From Actinomycetes bacterium (lineage in GTDB: Bacteria > Actinomycetota > Acidimicrobiia > Acidimicrobiales > Acidimicrobiaceae): a stretch of DNA of 64,000 nucleotides. The stretch covers positions 1-64,000 of the forward strand of contig JAJZBG010000003.1 in the NCBI GenBank assembly GCA_021799035.1. Direction: 5' to 3'. Shown here in pieces: positions 8,812 to 17,271 of the stretch (position 1 is its first letter; each line of letters opens with the position of its first letter). Made by a program: the position numbers and the translations under genes. Under the pieces are notes generated by a model, which saw nothing but the letters and a program-made list of their open reading frames with translations, searched no databases and was not told the DNA's origin.

Positions 8812-10284
8812 CTAAACGTAACCAAGATTCCCATTTGTTTTGATGGTAAAACCTGGTTGACTAAGCGAAAATTGATCGAGCTTTCGCCCGCCCATTGCCA
8901 TTTCGGCTAGGTCCACAATCGAACGCGGTCTGCTCGAGTACGTCTTGAATGGACCTGCACGCCGCATTGCAGCGACTTCCTCCTCGCCACCACAGACATA
9001 TCTGAGTAGCAGTTCATCATCGGAGACTCCGGGACCCCCAAGTGTCCCCCGTATCTCTTTCAGCGAAGGTTCCTCTCGCTTATTTTCGCGCAGAGTCTTG
9101 GCCCGTGGCCTATCAAGAATATGATCTCGAACATCGGGATCGACTCCATTGCTCGCTTCACTTCCAAATGCACCGGCAACATAGCCGATGACTTCATCGG
9201 TTACAACTCTGTAGCGAATTCCCGAAAGAACGTTTATGGCAGCTTGACTTACGACAAACTGCGAAAACGGAGTCACCATTATTGGGTAACCTAAATCCCG
9301 TCTCACCTGAATGCTTTCGTTGAGCACTTCTTCTAAGCGGCGGATCATTCCCATTTGAGTGAGCTGGTACCTGAGATTGGAAATGACTCCACCAGGCACC
9401 TGATGGACATATTGGGAGTAATCGTACTCAAGTGGCTTGCCTATGGGAAAATTCTCGATCTTGGCCATCCGGAACAGCTCTTGAGAGATTTCCGCGAGAG
9501 GCTGTCCGTCGATTGCCGTCTCATATCCCAGCGCCTGCAAGTTGCTTGCAATATTGAAAATAGACGGCTGCGAAGAGCCGTTGGCCAAAGGCGGTACCGC
9601 AGTATGGACGATATTAATGCCAGATTCAACAGCCGCCAACACAGCCATCGGACCCAGACCTGTGGTGCAGTGAGTGTGGAATTCGAGAGGCACGTTTTCG
9701 ACAGCGTCGAGCAATGCCGGAACAATAGACCTGACTCGTTCCGCGGTCAGAAGACCTCCAGGATCTTTGAGGTATATCAGATTGGGCCGCATTGATGCTG
9801 CTTCTTTGGCCTTGGAAACGTAGTACTCGTCGGTGTGTTTTGGGGACTCTGAGAAGACGAGCGCAACCATGGCGTCAAGGCCTGCCGCCTGTGCAAATGC
9901 AACGGCATTCACTATGTCGCCCGTCATGTCGTTGGCAGCGTCCATTACCTGCAGTCTTCGTATTCCGTTGGCGGCAAGGCGATTTATGTAGAGTTCAGTG
10001 ATTGAAAGTGGCGAACTCTTGAAGGTGGCCGGCGTATAACCCATTGCCGCCAGTTTCGTATTGGGCATCATCTTGGAGACGAGTCGAACCCTCTCCCATG
10101 GATCCTCTCTAAGGTCTCTGACGCATTTTTTGAAATGGCTGGTGGCAATCACTTCAGCTGCGACAAAACCTGCCCGATCCATCTTCTGCGCCAAAGCGAG
10201 CATCATTCCAGTGCGCATGCCTTCCGCCCAAAGACTGGCCTGTCCATCTCGAAAGGTGGTATCCGTAAAGCGAACTTCTCTCAT
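8812..10284 (-). CDS. PycB/OadA-like carboxyltransferase-domain protein without biotin domain
   Basis: A 490-residue protein with an HMGL-like TIM barrel and a PYC_OADA domain, as in pyruvate carboxylase subunit B and oxaloacetate decarboxylase alpha. FTDTTFRDGQ at residues 6-15 holds the metal-binding Asp, YLKDPGG near residue 172 has the active-site lysine, and FHTH near residue 203 provides metal-binding histidines. The C-terminus lacks the biotin attachment motif (AMKM), and no biotin carboxylase gene is near. It may use a separately encoded biotin carrier, or may be a biotin-independent lyase. It follows the CoA-transferase genes by 72 bp, and GGAG precedes its ATG. Confidence 0.8.
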   Translation of the reverse strand: MREVRFTDTTFRDGQASLWAEGMRTGMMLALAQKMDRAGFVAAEVIATSHFKKCVRDLREDPWERVRLVSKMMPNTKLAAMGYTPATFKSSPLSITELYINRLAANGIRRLQVMDAANDMTGDIVNAVAFAQAAGLDAMVALVFSESPKHTDEYYVSKAKEAASMRPNLIYLKDPGGLLTAERVRSIVPALLDAVENVPLEFHTHCTTGLGPMAVLAAVESGINIVHTAVPPLANGSSQPSIFNIASNLQALGYETAIDGQPLAEISQELFRMAKIENFPIGKPLEYDYSQYVHQVPGGVISNLRYQLTQMGMIRRLEEVLNESIQVRRDLGYPIMVTPFSQFVVSQAAINVLSGIRYRVVTDEVIGYVAGAFGSEASNGVDPDVRDHILDRPRAKTLRENKREEPSLKEIRGTLGGPGVSDDELLLRYVCGGEEEVAAMRRAGPFKTYSSRPRSIVDLAEMAMGGRKLDQFSLSQPGFTIKTNGNLGYV

Positions 10285-10356
10285 CTATGACTCCATTGTC
10301 TGAGGACTGCAAACGACCGGAAAAATTCATCGGGGGGGCAAAGTTTCTCGATTCCT

Positions 10357-10986
10357 TTAAATATCGATCGGAAATCCCGTTGCGTTCCTGACCTCCAATA
10401 AATCAGTGCCGGGAGACAGGGTGACAACTTTCCATTTCCTTTCATCCCGCTCGAGCACAGCAAGGTCGGAGTACACTCGACACACCACTGATACGGCTGT
10501 TAGAGGAAACGTGCAGTCGGTGAGAAGCTTTCTTGTGCCATTTTCAGCTGTGTGCATCATTGCCACCCAGAGTTGCTTGACACCCGAGCACACGTCTGCA
10601 GCTCCCCCAATTCCTCCGATCATCCTTTCGTTCGTACTCCAGTTTGAAAGGTCGCCGTTTTGAGAAACCTGAAGGGCTCCCACAATCCCGAGGTCTATAT
10701 GGCCCCCGCGGATCATGGCGAACGAAACGGACGAGTCAAAGAACGATCCCCCGAACCTAATTGATACGGCATTTTTGCCTGCGTCAATAACTTCGGGATC
10801 AGGAGATTCATCTTCTCGCAGAGGCACCATCCCAAGTATCCCGTTTTCGCTATGAAAGACAACCTCTCTACCTTGGGGAATGTACCTTGGAACAAGCGTC
10901 GGAATTCCAACTCCAATATTTACGGTCCAACCGTCTGGAATATCCGACGCAATTCGACGAGCAATTTCATCTCGACTCCAAGCCAA
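10357..10986 (-). CDS. CoA transferase subunit B (SCOT/3-oxoadipate type)
   Basis: A 209-residue beta subunit of a family I CoA transferase, which moves CoA from succinyl-CoA or another donor to a carboxylic acid. HSENGILG near residue 47 carries the catalytic glutamate of this family. The preferred start is the TTG at 10986: it yields M-A-W-S-R-D-E, the normal beginning of the family, and GGGAG lies upstream. An alternative TTG at 11007 would overlap the alpha-subunit stop by TTGA. It is partner to the alpha subunit directly upstream. The acid substrate is unknown; succinate, acetoacetate and oxoadipate enzymes share this architecture. Confidence 0.88.
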   Translation of the reverse strand: MAWSRDEIARRIASDIPDGWTVNIGVGIPTLVPRYIPQGREVVFHSENGILGMVPLREDESPDPEVIDAGKNAVSIRFGGSFFDSSVSFAMIRGGHIDLGIVGALQVSQNGDLSNWSTNERMIGGIGGAADVCSGVKQLWVAMMHTAENGTRKLLTDCTFPLTAVSVVCRVYSDLAVLERDERKWKVVTLSPGTDLLEVRNATGFPIDI

Positions 10987-11003
10987 CGTAGCGCCACTCC
11001 CTC

Positions 11004-11660
11004 TCAAGCAGTCTTTACGACTTTGTCGACGAAAATTCCTGGAAGATCGCAACGCTCAGGAGAGATCTCTCCTATTTCAACCACCTCGGCTGCTTCCGCC
11101 ACCGAGATAGCAGCCGCCATGGCCATCACGCAGTTGAAGTTTCTAGCGGTACCTCTCATCACAAGATTTCCCCACCTGTCCGCCACCGAAGCGTGAATCA
11201 GGGCAACCTCCACATTCAGAGCTGGTTCGAGCAGATATTTCTTTCCGTGGACCTCGACTATCTCCCGTCCCTCGCCGAATTCGGTTCCAATTCCAACCCG
11301 GGTGAGCACGCCGCCGAGACCTGAGCCAGCTGCACGAAGGCATTCGGACAACGTTCCTTGCGGCAAGAGTCTGATCTCGACTCCTGCATTCTGAATCGAC
11401 TTTCGCAAAGTGTCCGATGCGCCTCCAAACGGAAACGAGCAGATTATTCGCGCGACCATACCCGATTCGATCATGGGTTCCAACCGGGCGGCGTTGTTCG
11501 ACACCATTGTTAGCCCGTGTAGTCGACGCTTTTCGAGCACGCTGACAAGAGACGTTGGGAATCCTGCCCCACCAAAACCACCGATGGCAACGGTCATCCC
11601 GTGATCTATCGCAGATATCGCCTTATGTAAACTTTCTCGCTTGTCCGTCACAACCCCCAA
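11004..11660 (-). CDS. CoA transferase subunit A
   Basis: A 218-residue alpha subunit of the family I CoA transferase. GGFGGAGFPTSLV near residue 28 is the glycine-rich CoA-binding start of the family. It forms a heteromer with the B subunit encoded 17 bp downstream. The start is a TTG at 11660 or a GTG at 11651; the sequence does not decide. A paralogous solute-binding lipoprotein gene ends 60 bp upstream on the same strand, suggesting one operon that imports and then activates an acid. Confidence 0.85.
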   Translation of the reverse strand: MGVVTDKRESLHKAISAIDHGMTVAIGGFGGAGFPTSLVSVLEKRRLHGLTMVSNNAARLEPMIESGMVARIICSFPFGGASDTLRKSIQNAGVEIRLLPQGTLSECLRAAGSGLGGVLTRVGIGTEFGEGREIVEVHGKKYLLEPALNVEVALIHASVADRWGNLVMRGTARNFNCVMAMAAAISVAEAAEVVEIGEISPERCDLPGIFVDKVVKTA

Positions 11661-11719
11661 AACGTTGGTACCAACCTAAGACAAACAGCTCTGAACGCAG
11701 GCTGTCAAGAGCGATGTGT

Positions 11720-12916
11720 TTATCCCACGCCCCAAAGCTTTTCGTAACCGGCAATGTAAGAGTTGCCGTAGAGGGTCGACATCGACTTCACATTGACGCC
11801 AGCCAGGTTCGCACGGCTAAAGTACCGAATCGGTACAACCGGGTTCCCTGGCTGCATCCCGCTCATAGCCCTCATCGCTTGGTCCATCGCTTCCCAACCT
11901 ATCCATGGTGTGGAATAGCCCGGATCTGCCGTCATGATAGGCCCTTGTTGAATCAGACTCAGCACCGCGGAATCACCATCTTCCGAAATGACCGACACTT
12001 TGCCTGTCGCTCCTGCTTGCCTGACACCGGGGACCGCAAAGATTGCCATTGTGTCAGCCGTAGGAAATATGTAGTTGAGTCCCGGATTTGCGAGAATCAT
12101 CGATGAAGTTGCGCCGGTCGTCTTTGTGGCCCAAAACTGAGGTTCGATATCTTGAGTCGCCACGATCTTACAGGTCGAGCACTGGCTGAGCACGGACTTT
12201 ATGCCGCTGGCCACAGCGAACTCGCCGGGATTATTGAAATCGATTACAGCTGCTGTGATTGGTCCGCCGTTTGAATCGATTATTGCGGTGTCAGCCATCA
12301 GCCGTCCGAGTTGTGTATATGACGGCCCAGCTCCCCCAAAGATTCCCGGCCCATACCCCTGGCCAGGGGCAGAGAGGTCGGGCTGGGAAGGAAGAACGCT
12401 GATAACTGGAATCTTGGCGGAGTTTGCAGCTGCCACGGAAGATGGCACGAGCGAAGTCGCAATTCCCACCAACATTAAGGCATCGGCCTTTTGGTTAATT
12501 GCTTGCTGAACACCCTGCTCTATCGTGCTAATGACATTCTGGCCGTTATATGTCTGGACATTTATTCCTAAGACCTTGCCAGCTGCCTGAATACCTTGCG
12601 TAATTTGGACTAGTGCTTCTGCGACAGTGTTGTCCTCCACAACAAACACGGTCTTGCCTGTCAACTTCTTGCTATCGATACTTGGCCCAGGTGGCGTGAA
12701 CTCTGGAATCCCCTGATATTTTGCGATCTCGGCTTTTGCCTGGGAAACGATATCCGTGGCCGACGTTGCCGTCGTCGAACTGCTGGCAGCGCTTGGACTT
12801 TGCTTTCCTGATGCACTCGCCGAAGCAGTGCTGGAGCTTCCACATGCCGAGAAGGCCAGCGCCGCGCACGAAAGTCCCACCAATGACGTTAGAATCCCCT
12901 TTTTTGCGCCTTTCAT
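11720..12916 (-). CDS. Solute-binding lipoprotein, sugar-binding type (copy 2)
   Basis: A 398-residue paralogue of the protein at 2320-3522, with a signal peptide, a lipobox-like cysteine after LAFSA and a Ser/Ala-rich linker. The binding domain has the same Peripla_BP_4-like features, including WEAMDQAMRAMSGM near the C-terminus. AAGGGGGGAACA precedes the ATG. It heads the cluster lipoprotein, CoA transferase A and B, PycB-like enzyme, leuC relic, leuD-like gene. As with copy 1, no transporter membrane components are beside it, so it may serve a distant transporter or act as a receptor. Confidence 0.85.
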   Translation of the reverse strand: MKGAKKGILTSLVGLSCAALAFSACGSSSTASASASGKQSPSAASSSTTATSATDIVSQAKAEIAKYQGIPEFTPPGPSIDSKKLTGKTVFVVEDNTVAEALVQITQGIQAAGKVLGINVQTYNGQNVISTIEQGVQQAINQKADALMLVGIATSLVPSSVAAANSAKIPVISVLPSQPDLSAPGQGYGPGIFGGAGPSYTQLGRLMADTAIIDSNGGPITAAVIDFNNPGEFAVASGIKSVLSQCSTCKIVATQDIEPQFWATKTTGATSSMILANPGLNYIFPTADTMAIFAVPGVRQAGATGKVSVISEDGDSAVLSLIQQGPIMTADPGYSTPWIGWEAMDQAMRAMSGMQPGNPVVPIRYFSRANLAGVNVKSMSTLYGNSYIAGYEKLWGVG

Positions 12917-13273
12917 TGTTCCCCCTTGTCAAATAAGACACAGAATCACTCTGACGTCGCAGTTACACCGAACCCACGGCTTTCATGGAAAGCTGATGCT
13001 CCCGCCCCACTACGTTTATAGCGAAGACTCTGATTCAAAGCGTCTTCGCGAATTCAGGGTCGCACAGCGATCGTCGACTATCTTTCCCCCTCGTCGGTGA
13101 TCCCAGAACTTTTATCGCAAACCTCATGGTATATGAGCTATTCCATAAGTGTCAAACATCACATTTACCAAATTACTTGAGATATCAGAATGACCTCGCA
13201 GTGGCCGGTTCCCAAAAACCTGACCAGTCAACGGGGACTTGCCGGTACCATAAACCTCCCACACAAGCAAGTG
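12917..13273. promoter_or_regulatory. Upstream region of lipoprotein 2 with an inverted repeat
   Basis: This 357-bp gap has no gene. GCGAAGAC (13021-13028) and GTCTTCGC (13042-13049) form a perfect 8-bp inverted repeat about 105 bp before the lipoprotein ATG. No T-run follows, so an operator is more likely than a terminator. Confidence 0.4.
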
Positions 13274-14539
13274 TCACGGCTTCCCACCTGGCCCGGATGC
13301 CTGAACAAAAGCGCCTCCGCTCCAACGTGTCATATAAATGTCTGAGACTGCCAGTCCATGGTGATGCGTCTTCGAAGTATTGTAAAGGCCAAAAACGCCT
13401 GGAACATTCGTCAGGTGCTGCATGTAGCCCTGAATTTGCGCCGCTGTAGCGCCAATTCCAAGCTTCTTCAGGGCTCCAATAAGCAGATTCAATGGGTCCC
13501 ATGCGAGCGCCCATGGATTTCCAGGGTGACCTCCAGCAGCTGTCACCGCAGTGTCAAAGGCACTCACTTGAGCTTTGACGGCCGGATTAGTGATATCCGA
13601 TGGGGGAAGATACAAAGGAGGTGTTGGAAAAAAAATGTTCGAAGGAAGAACAGAGGCAAAATGCGTCAGAAGGGCAAAGCTAGCATTTCCATTGTTTGTA
13701 ATTGTGGGTACGCCTTCCATCCCGAGGGCAGACATACCGTTAAGCACGGTACCCAGGGGAGTTCCAGTCGTCCAGATGACCAGTGCCTGCGGATTAGCGG
13801 CTTTGATAACCGACAGTTGAGCACTCACATTGACGGCTGTAGGATCGAACGTCTGATGAGCCACGAGGCGCATGGAAGAGAACTGCGGTAATTTCAGTGC
13901 GGTGACGAGTTGCTGGTTACCATCGACCCCGGTTCCGTCAGTCGAAGTGATTTCAGCAATTTTGGTGTATCCCTTTGCTTTCATAAACGTAAGATACGCT
14001 TCTGCATCGTCAAGAGTTGACGGCCCCGCAGAAAAAACCATGCTGCCGGGTGCGGGATTCTCTATAGGAGACAGGTCGTAAATGAAGGGACCGTCGGCGC
14101 TTGCAAGTGCATCGACGGCCTCATCCGGGGCTGCTATCGACCCATTGATAATTATCGGTACCTTTGCACTGATCCAAGGAGTCGCCAACGAGACGGAAAC
14201 GGCGGGATTGGTTCGATTATCGTCTATAACAATTTTTAGGGGATGACCGTCGATGCCGCCAGTGGAATTCACTTGACTGGCCAGAATATTTAGGGCCTTC
14301 GCTTCCCGACTACCTAAGACCGCACCAGCACCTGTTTCAGACACAAGAGCGTGTATCACATATGGGCTATTCGATGCCGAACCGCCATTTGACGTCGCGG
14401 TAGAAGACTGCCCTGTCGCAGAAGTGCTCCCGCAACCGGTCAAGAACGCCGCGCTAAGCATTGAAAAGACAGCGAAGCGAGACTTTTTCGAACTGCCAAC
14501 CCAGCTTGGCCTATGATCGCCAACATCACGAATCCGCAT
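13274..14539 (-). CDS. Branched-chain amino acid-type solute-binding lipoprotein
   Basis: A 421-residue protein of the Peripla_BP_6 (LivJ-like) class. It has a signal peptide ending in FLTGC, a good lipobox, then a Ser/Thr linker. VSETGAGAVLGSREAKALN is the typical N-terminal ligand-binding start. The ATG at 14539 has GGGGGAA upstream. LivJ-type proteins outside amino-acid uptake often bind aromatic or dicarboxylic acids, which fits the neighbourhood. The permease and ATPase genes that normally accompany such proteins are not here. A LysR regulator is encoded divergently. Confidence 0.85.
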   Translation of the reverse strand: MRIRDVGDHRPSWVGSSKKSRFAVFSMLSAAFLTGCGSTSATGQSSTATSNGGSASNSPYVIHALVSETGAGAVLGSREAKALNILASQVNSTGGIDGHPLKIVIDDNRTNPAVSVSLATPWISAKVPIIINGSIAAPDEAVDALASADGPFIYDLSPIENPAPGSMVFSAGPSTLDDAEAYLTFMKAKGYTKIAEITSTDGTGVDGNQQLVTALKLPQFSSMRLVAHQTFDPTAVNVSAQLSVIKAANPQALVIWTTGTPLGTVLNGMSALGMEGVPTITNNGNASFALLTHFASVLPSNIFFPTPPLYLPPSDITNPAVKAQVSAFDTAVTAAGGHPGNPWALAWDPLNLLIGALKKLGIGATAAQIQGYMQHLTNVPGVFGLYNTSKTHHHGLAVSDIYMTRWSGGAFVQASGPGGKP

Positions 14540-15004
14540 TATTATTTCCCCCAAAATTTTCGAAGATTCGACTCGAGTCGATTGCGTTAAAGTAATGTAC
14601 GCACCACAGCGTTGAGCGGAGTGCAAAAGAAATCGTTGCACTAGAACAAGTCATGAATCCGCCCTATATCATTCCCGACGGCGCCGCCCACGAGGTGACC
14701 AAACTCCCTGCAGAAATATTGACCGCGTATCGAACCTGAGCCATCCCAAAACGGTTGACCGCCCAAACGAAACCACTAGCCATCATCCGAGAATGGATCT
14801 TCGACACGACTCATGAAAAATAACAGTTTGTAACCAGCTTCAGAAAATCTTAGGGTGGAACCGCTCAAGGGCAAAAAGCGCCATTTTGACGCGTATAAAT
14901 TGGGAAACCACCCACTTTGGGTCCAGCTTGCCTCGTGAGAGTAAGATAGCTGAGGTGGTTATTCTCACCCAGCCCTAGCTACCGAGCGGTCTAAAGGGAG
15001 ATTC
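14540..15004. promoter_or_regulatory. Divergent promoter region with a 14-bp palindrome
   Basis: The 465-bp gap lies between the LivJ-like gene and the divergent lysR gene. TCGACTCGAGTCGA at 14568-14581 is a perfect palindrome 28 bp before the lipoprotein ATG and is a good operator candidate. No coding sequence is seen. Confidence 0.45.
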
Positions 15005-15910
15005 ATGGACGAGGCAAGAGTCCAGCTATTCGTAAATATACTGCGTCACCGATCCCTTCGAAAAGCGGCCGAACAAACGTTCATGACTGAACCAACCATC
15101 AACAATCGGCTTAAGACGTTGGAGCGAGAGCTCGGGATTGCGTTGCTGGAAAGAACCCCTCGAGGTATTTCACTTACTCCCGAAGGGGAAGTCTTTGCAG
15201 CACTGGCACCTAGGCTGCTCGGCACATGGCAAGACATTCGTAGAGCAATGTTGCCTACGCAAGAACAAGACGAACTTTGGGTCGCTGCCACACCAGATCT
15301 CGCCAGCGTCATTCTTCCGCAGTTCCTCGCTCATTTGAGTCAGACTTCGAGACGAAGCCCTTCGGGCGTGATCGTTTGCCATCCCCCGGAGCTTCTTCAA
15401 GGTTTGGAATCTGGAAGGTTCCATGTGGGCCTGCTTCACAGTGTCGGAAATCTTCCAAACTTGGCGACCTTGAGACTGTTCGAAGATCGCCTAACTCTGA
15501 TAGCCGGAGAGCAACTTCCTGATATTCCGCTCGAAGCCATTGCCGATTGGGAGTTGTTTGCCCCAGTGCGAGACTATCTCGCGTGGGAGCTTATAGAGAC
15601 TTTCTTCAAAGACCACCACGTATGGCCACGCAACATTGTCCACGTCAACCATCCGCTGTTAATTACGCAGATCGTAAGAAATCATACCGGCGTACGCGGA
15701 ATCGTTGCCGAAGGAATGCTATCTAAGGTGGCCCTCAACGAGGGCCGATCACCATATAGAGTGAATGTGATAAATGCTGAGCTGCCGTCCCTCCCAACAT
15801 TTGTCACGTGGCGCAAAGATGAGCAATCAAGCCACATCAAGGACTTCGTTGATCTCCTTACGAAGTTTGTTTCAGCCAAAAGACCAAATAATTCCCTCCG
15901 CTTCTCGTAG
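15005..15910 (+). CDS. LysR-family transcriptional regulator
   Basis: A 301-residue regulator. The winged helix-turn-helix occupies residues 3-60 (RSLRKAAEQTFMTEPTINNR, then LERELGIALLERTPRG), followed by a LysR substrate-binding domain. AAGGGAG precedes the ATG. It is transcribed away from the LivJ-like lipoprotein gene and is the only regulator in the catabolic region, so it may control that gene and the CoA-transferase operon in response to their substrate. The effector is not known. Confidence 0.88.
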   Translation: MDEARVQLFVNILRHRSLRKAAEQTFMTEPTINNRLKTLERELGIALLERTPRGISLTPEGEVFAALAPRLLGTWQDIRRAMLPTQEQDELWVAATPDLASVILPQFLAHLSQTSRRSPSGVIVCHPPELLQGLESGRFHVGLLHSVGNLPNLATLRLFEDRLTLIAGEQLPDIPLEAIADWELFAPVRDYLAWELIETFFKDHHVWPRNIVHVNHPLLITQIVRNHTGVRGIVAEGMLSKVALNEGRSPYRVNVINAELPSLPTFVTWRKDEQSSHIKDFVDLLTKFVSAKRPNNSLRFS

Positions 15911-16190
15911 TTGATCGTCGTGAATTCCTTATAAAGGTCCCAGCCGCGAGGATCCGGAAAACCTGGGGGTCCAACGCATGCTTTGCCCGGAACGTCTAGT
16001 GGAACGAAATCCTTTCTACAAGGCAATACCTATATCGATTGCATTTAGCCTTGACGACATTTGGAAAGTGAAATGAGCCTACGCATGGGGGAAAGATGTC
16101 TCGTTTAGCAAATGGATTCTCATTCAAGGACAGGTGGCTGACCCGATCAGCCTCAGCGGCTGCGCCGCTCTCCGATGGAGAACAGCCACA

Positions 16191-17060
16191 ATGAGTGCGC
16201 AAAACGGGTCGATGAAAACGCCAGTCGTTACGTTGTTAGGAACTGGCACACCAATACCCGACCCCGATAGACACGGCCCAAGTCAAGTAATTGAGCTAGG
16301 CGAAGACACTGTGCTAATTGATTGCGGTGCGGGAGCACTTCACAGATTTCTTCAGTCGGGATTAGATGCCAGCCAAATTAGCCATATTCTGCTAACTCAC
16401 CTGCATTCAGACCACGTATCCGGTCTTAACGACTTTCTGTGGGCCGGATGGGTGGGTCGATGGTGGAAAGGCCGGCCGCCTCTCCTATGCGGACCACCAG
16501 GTACCAAGGTATTTGCCGATCGACTTTTCCACGCTTTCGAGGAGGATATTCGGTTAAGGACTGATGAGGGTGCGGTTTCCGTATCGGACTTGAAAATTCC
16601 CATCATTGAGGTCGAAGACAATTGGACAAGCACCCGCGCAAACTGGAAATTGACAGCATTTCGAGTGGACCACCTCCCAGTTAGGCATGCATTCGGCTTC
16701 AGATTCGAATACGAGGGTAAGTCAGTAGTGATCTCGGGAGATACAACGAGATGCACAAATCTGATCGAGCACGCCCGGAATGCCGACCTGCTGATCCATG
16801 AAGTCGCCTGGGAAAAGGGGATGAGGATGTCGATAGATCAATCCGAAGGAGCTGACCGAGCGCGGTTGGAACGAATCCTGAACTATCACACGTCTTCATT
16901 AGACGTCGGAGGGATCTGTTCATTGGCCAATGTGAAGCATCTTGTGCTATCGCACCTGATGCTCGCCGGAGGGACCCCTGCAGACTTAATTACGGACGTC
17001 AGAAAATCTTTTGACGGCAAGGTAACCGTCGGTTACGATCTCGCCAAATTCACTCCATAA
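16191..17060 (+). CDS. Metallo-beta-lactamase-fold hydrolase, RNase Z-like
   Basis: A 289-residue protein with the zinc motif HLHSDH near residue 66, an aspartate in SGDTT and a later histidine in LSHLML. These match the RNase Z/arylsulfatase-like branch of the MBL superfamily. The ATG at 16191 has GGAG nine bases upstream; a second ATG at 16212 is possible. It is the last host gene before the integrated element. A tRNA-processing role is possible but not shown; many such proteins are esterases or sulfatases. Confidence 0.75.
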   Translation: MSAQNGSMKTPVVTLLGTGTPIPDPDRHGPSQVIELGEDTVLIDCGAGALHRFLQSGLDASQISHILLTHLHSDHVSGLNDFLWAGWVGRWWKGRPPLLCGPPGTKVFADRLFHAFEEDIRLRTDEGAVSVSDLKIPIIEVEDNWTSTRANWKLTAFRVDHLPVRHAFGFRFEYEGKSVVISGDTTRCTNLIEHARNADLLIHEVAWEKGMRMSIDQSEGADRARLERILNYHTSSLDVGGICSLANVKHLVLSHLMLAGGTPADLITDVRKSFDGKVTVGYDLAKFTP

Positions 17061-17190
17061 GCCGTGAACGACACCTAAAAATAAAGTTTCACAACATCGC
17101 AAATAATCCGAATACCTTCCAGCAGCGCGCCGCGCACTCAAAGCCGATCTCGAAAGCCCAGATACGGCGGTGGCGGCCTAGAAAAAAGAG

Positions 17191-17237
17191 AGAAGTCACA
17201 CCCCGGTGCAATAATTGCCTTTAGGGGCGTGACTTCT
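17191..17237. promoter_or_regulatory. Strong inverted repeat beside the left attachment site
   Basis: AGAAGTCACACCCC (17191-17204) and GGGGCGTGACTTCT (17224-17237) pair over 14 bp with one mismatch around a 19-base loop. It lies 80 bp outside the left att repeat. It may be a terminator for the convergent side, a scar of an insertion sequence or a recombinase-related arm. Confidence 0.4.
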
Positions 17238-17271
17238 GTCGTTATGACAGGGTTAGTTTTGTCGCCAACCC

